Part shown: positions 29,733 to 30,617 of the stretch, piece by piece | How the letters are laid out: every line of letters begins with the position of its first letter | How positions within the stretch are numbered: the stretch's first letter is position 1 | NCBI GenBank assembly: GCA_900548855.1 | Contig: URMF01000040.1 | Location: 1-30,617, forward strand | Direction of reading: 5' to 3' | Origin: an uncultured Eubacteriales bacterium | GTDB lineage: Bacteria; Bacillota; Clostridia; Lachnospirales; Lachnospiraceae | DNA length: 30,617 nt | Translations under genes and position numbers: made by a program | The notes under the pieces: model-generated | What the model saw: only the letters and a program-made list of their open reading frames with translations | Told to the model about the DNA's origin: nothing | The model's database searches: none

Positions 29733-30617
29733 GTGGCAAAGAAAAGTATTGAAGATGTGATGAATGAAATCGAGGATTTTTTAAACAGTTGTAAGACAAC
29801 GGCATTATCCTCTAATAAAGTTGTTGTACCAAGAGATGAATTTGATGAGCTTTTTGGGGATTTAAAGGTTAAAATTCCGGCAGAGATTGACCGCTGCAAG
29901 AAGATTATGAGAAACAAGGAAGCAATCCTGATGGATGCCAGAAAAACTGCTGACGGTATCATTGCCGAGGCTACTGCACAGGCAAACCGGATGGTGGAGG
30001 AGACAGAGATTATGGTGCAGGCAAACCAGAAGGCGTATGAGACTGTGGAAATGGCAAGGGTACAGGCAAACGACCTGTTAGCCCAGGCTGTATCAGAGGC
30101 AAATGAAATACGTCTTGGTTCTATGCAGTATACCAATGATATCATGATGGGAATCCGCAATTATGTGGAAGCAACTATGGAGGCAGAGCGCGCTAATTAT
30201 GAGAATTTAGTTACAGCGCTTAATAATGACTATATGATTGCAAATGCAAATCTGGAAGAAATTCAGAATCAGATTGTAGAGTTTACCGGAGATCCGAATA
30301 GTGTGACAAAAGCGCCACAGATGAGGACAACGGTATCAAAGCGGGCAGAAGCAAAAACGGAGCCTAAGGTAAAGACCAGTATGGCACAGAAAGTAAAACA
30401 GGCAGTGGGGATGAAGGAGGACAAGCCGGAAAAGAAAGAGGATGTAAAACCAGCTGTAAACATTCCAGATTTTATTACCAGTGGCGAAACCGTTGTGCCA
30501 AACGAGACACCGTTAAACGCTGGTGCCTCTGTAAAAAAACAGGAAACAAATCCTACAATGGGAGCAAAAAATATGGCAGCTGCGGCAAAGGTGTCTTCAC
30601 AGTCAGCAGCCGCAGAG
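29733..30617 (+). CDS. DivIVA/SepIVA-like coiled-coil protein (cut by window edge)
   Basis: The frame is open from a GTG at 29733 (GGAGG 7 bases upstream; an ATG at 29718 is an alternative with poor spacing) to the window end, 295 residues so far. Residues about 1-45 form a VAKKSIEDVMNEIEDFLNSC-type N-terminal segment. Residues about 50-180 are a long Ala/Glu/Gln-rich helix (ANRMVEETEIMVQANQKAYE), typical of a coiled coil. The rest is Lys/Pro/Ala-rich and disordered. Its composition makes automatic tools call it an ATPase or ATP synthase b-type subunit. Its place after coaD recalls the coaD-sepIVA order of actinobacteria, so a division or elongation scaffold is inferred. Function is not proven. 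Confidence 0.8.
   Translation, partial: MAKKSIEDVMNEIEDFLNSCKTTALSSNKVVVPRDEFDELFGDLKVKIPAEIDRCKKIMRNKEAILMDARKTADGIIAEATAQANRMVEETEIMVQANQKAYETVEMARVQANDLLAQAVSEANEIRLGSMQYTNDIMMGIRNYVEATMEAERANYENLVTALNNDYMIANANLEEIQNQIVEFTGDPNSVTKAPQMRTTVSKRAEAKTEPKVKTSMAQKVKQAVGMKEDKPEKKEDVKPAVNIPDFITSGETVVPNETPLNAGASVKKQETNPTMGAKNMAAAAKVSSQSAAAE

Noticed and set aside
29600..30160. 186-codon minus-strand reading frame over coaD and the coiled-coil gene
   Set aside because: It is antisense to two well-supported genes and spans their boundary.

Overview
The window looks like a chromosomal core segment of a spore-forming, probably motile member of the Lachnospiraceae (Clostridia, low to moderate G+C). The reasons are gene order (gpmI-eno-secG-rnr-smpB-ssrA; rpmB divergent from yloU-yloV-recG; rsmD-coaD), an alpha/beta-type spore SASP, a GerW/YtfJ sporulation protein, a CheV chemotaxis protein, a DUF6465 protein, and strong AGGAGG-type ribosome binding sites. 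No transposase, phage gene, CRISPR array, rRNA or tRNA is visible. The assignment comes from reading motifs and synteny, not from a database search.

Layout. 1-227: the 3' end of shikimate kinase. 348-7610: glycolysis and RNA quality control. Phosphoglycerate mutase and enolase are followed by SecG, RNase R, SmpB, a small membrane protein and tmRNA; RNase R, SmpB and tmRNA together make up trans-translation and its RNA-decay arm. 7647-12505: a membrane protein of unknown role, an OmpR-type two-component pair, a lipoprotein and CheV. 12634-12834: DUF6465 on the minus strand, convergent with cheV. 13042-16050: a large acidic, membrane-anchored protein translationally coupled to hisH-hisF. 16112-17605: an acetyltransferase, a DUF4352 lipoprotein and a double-LysM protein. 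17689-21891: a run of poorly characterised genes (catalytically dead rhomboid with a zinc ribbon, two unknown proteins, YtfI-like, YtfJ/GerW, a 45-residue membrane protein) that I read as envelope or sporulation related. 21967-26613: rpmB (minus) divergent from asp23-like yloU, fatty acid kinase-like yloV and recG. 26687-26878: SASP (minus). 27080-28585: a surface lipoprotein cellulase (CBM2 plus GH5). 28652-30617: rsmD, coaD and the start of a DivIVA/SepIVA-like coiled-coil protein.

The most unusual content is not protein-coding. A family of 43-44 bp hairpin repeats occurs seven times at five loci (1970, 7563, 8323 as three head-to-tail units, 12577, 24521). The copies align without gaps, keep a three-base loop at the same offset, and keep much of their pairing through compensatory and wobble changes. 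Every array begins just after the T-rich end of a gene or terminator and has the same orientation as the gene before it. I recognise no named family for it, and it is the best candidate here for something undescribed. Also notable are a T-box-like motif before the terminator at 8292-8320, a 34 bp near-perfect palindrome at 17611-17644 without a T tract, and a hairpin-masked 16-codon leader ORF at 6709.

No gene-free stretch exceeds 300 bases. The longest, 8223-8504, holds the T-box-like motif, a terminator and the three-unit repeat array.
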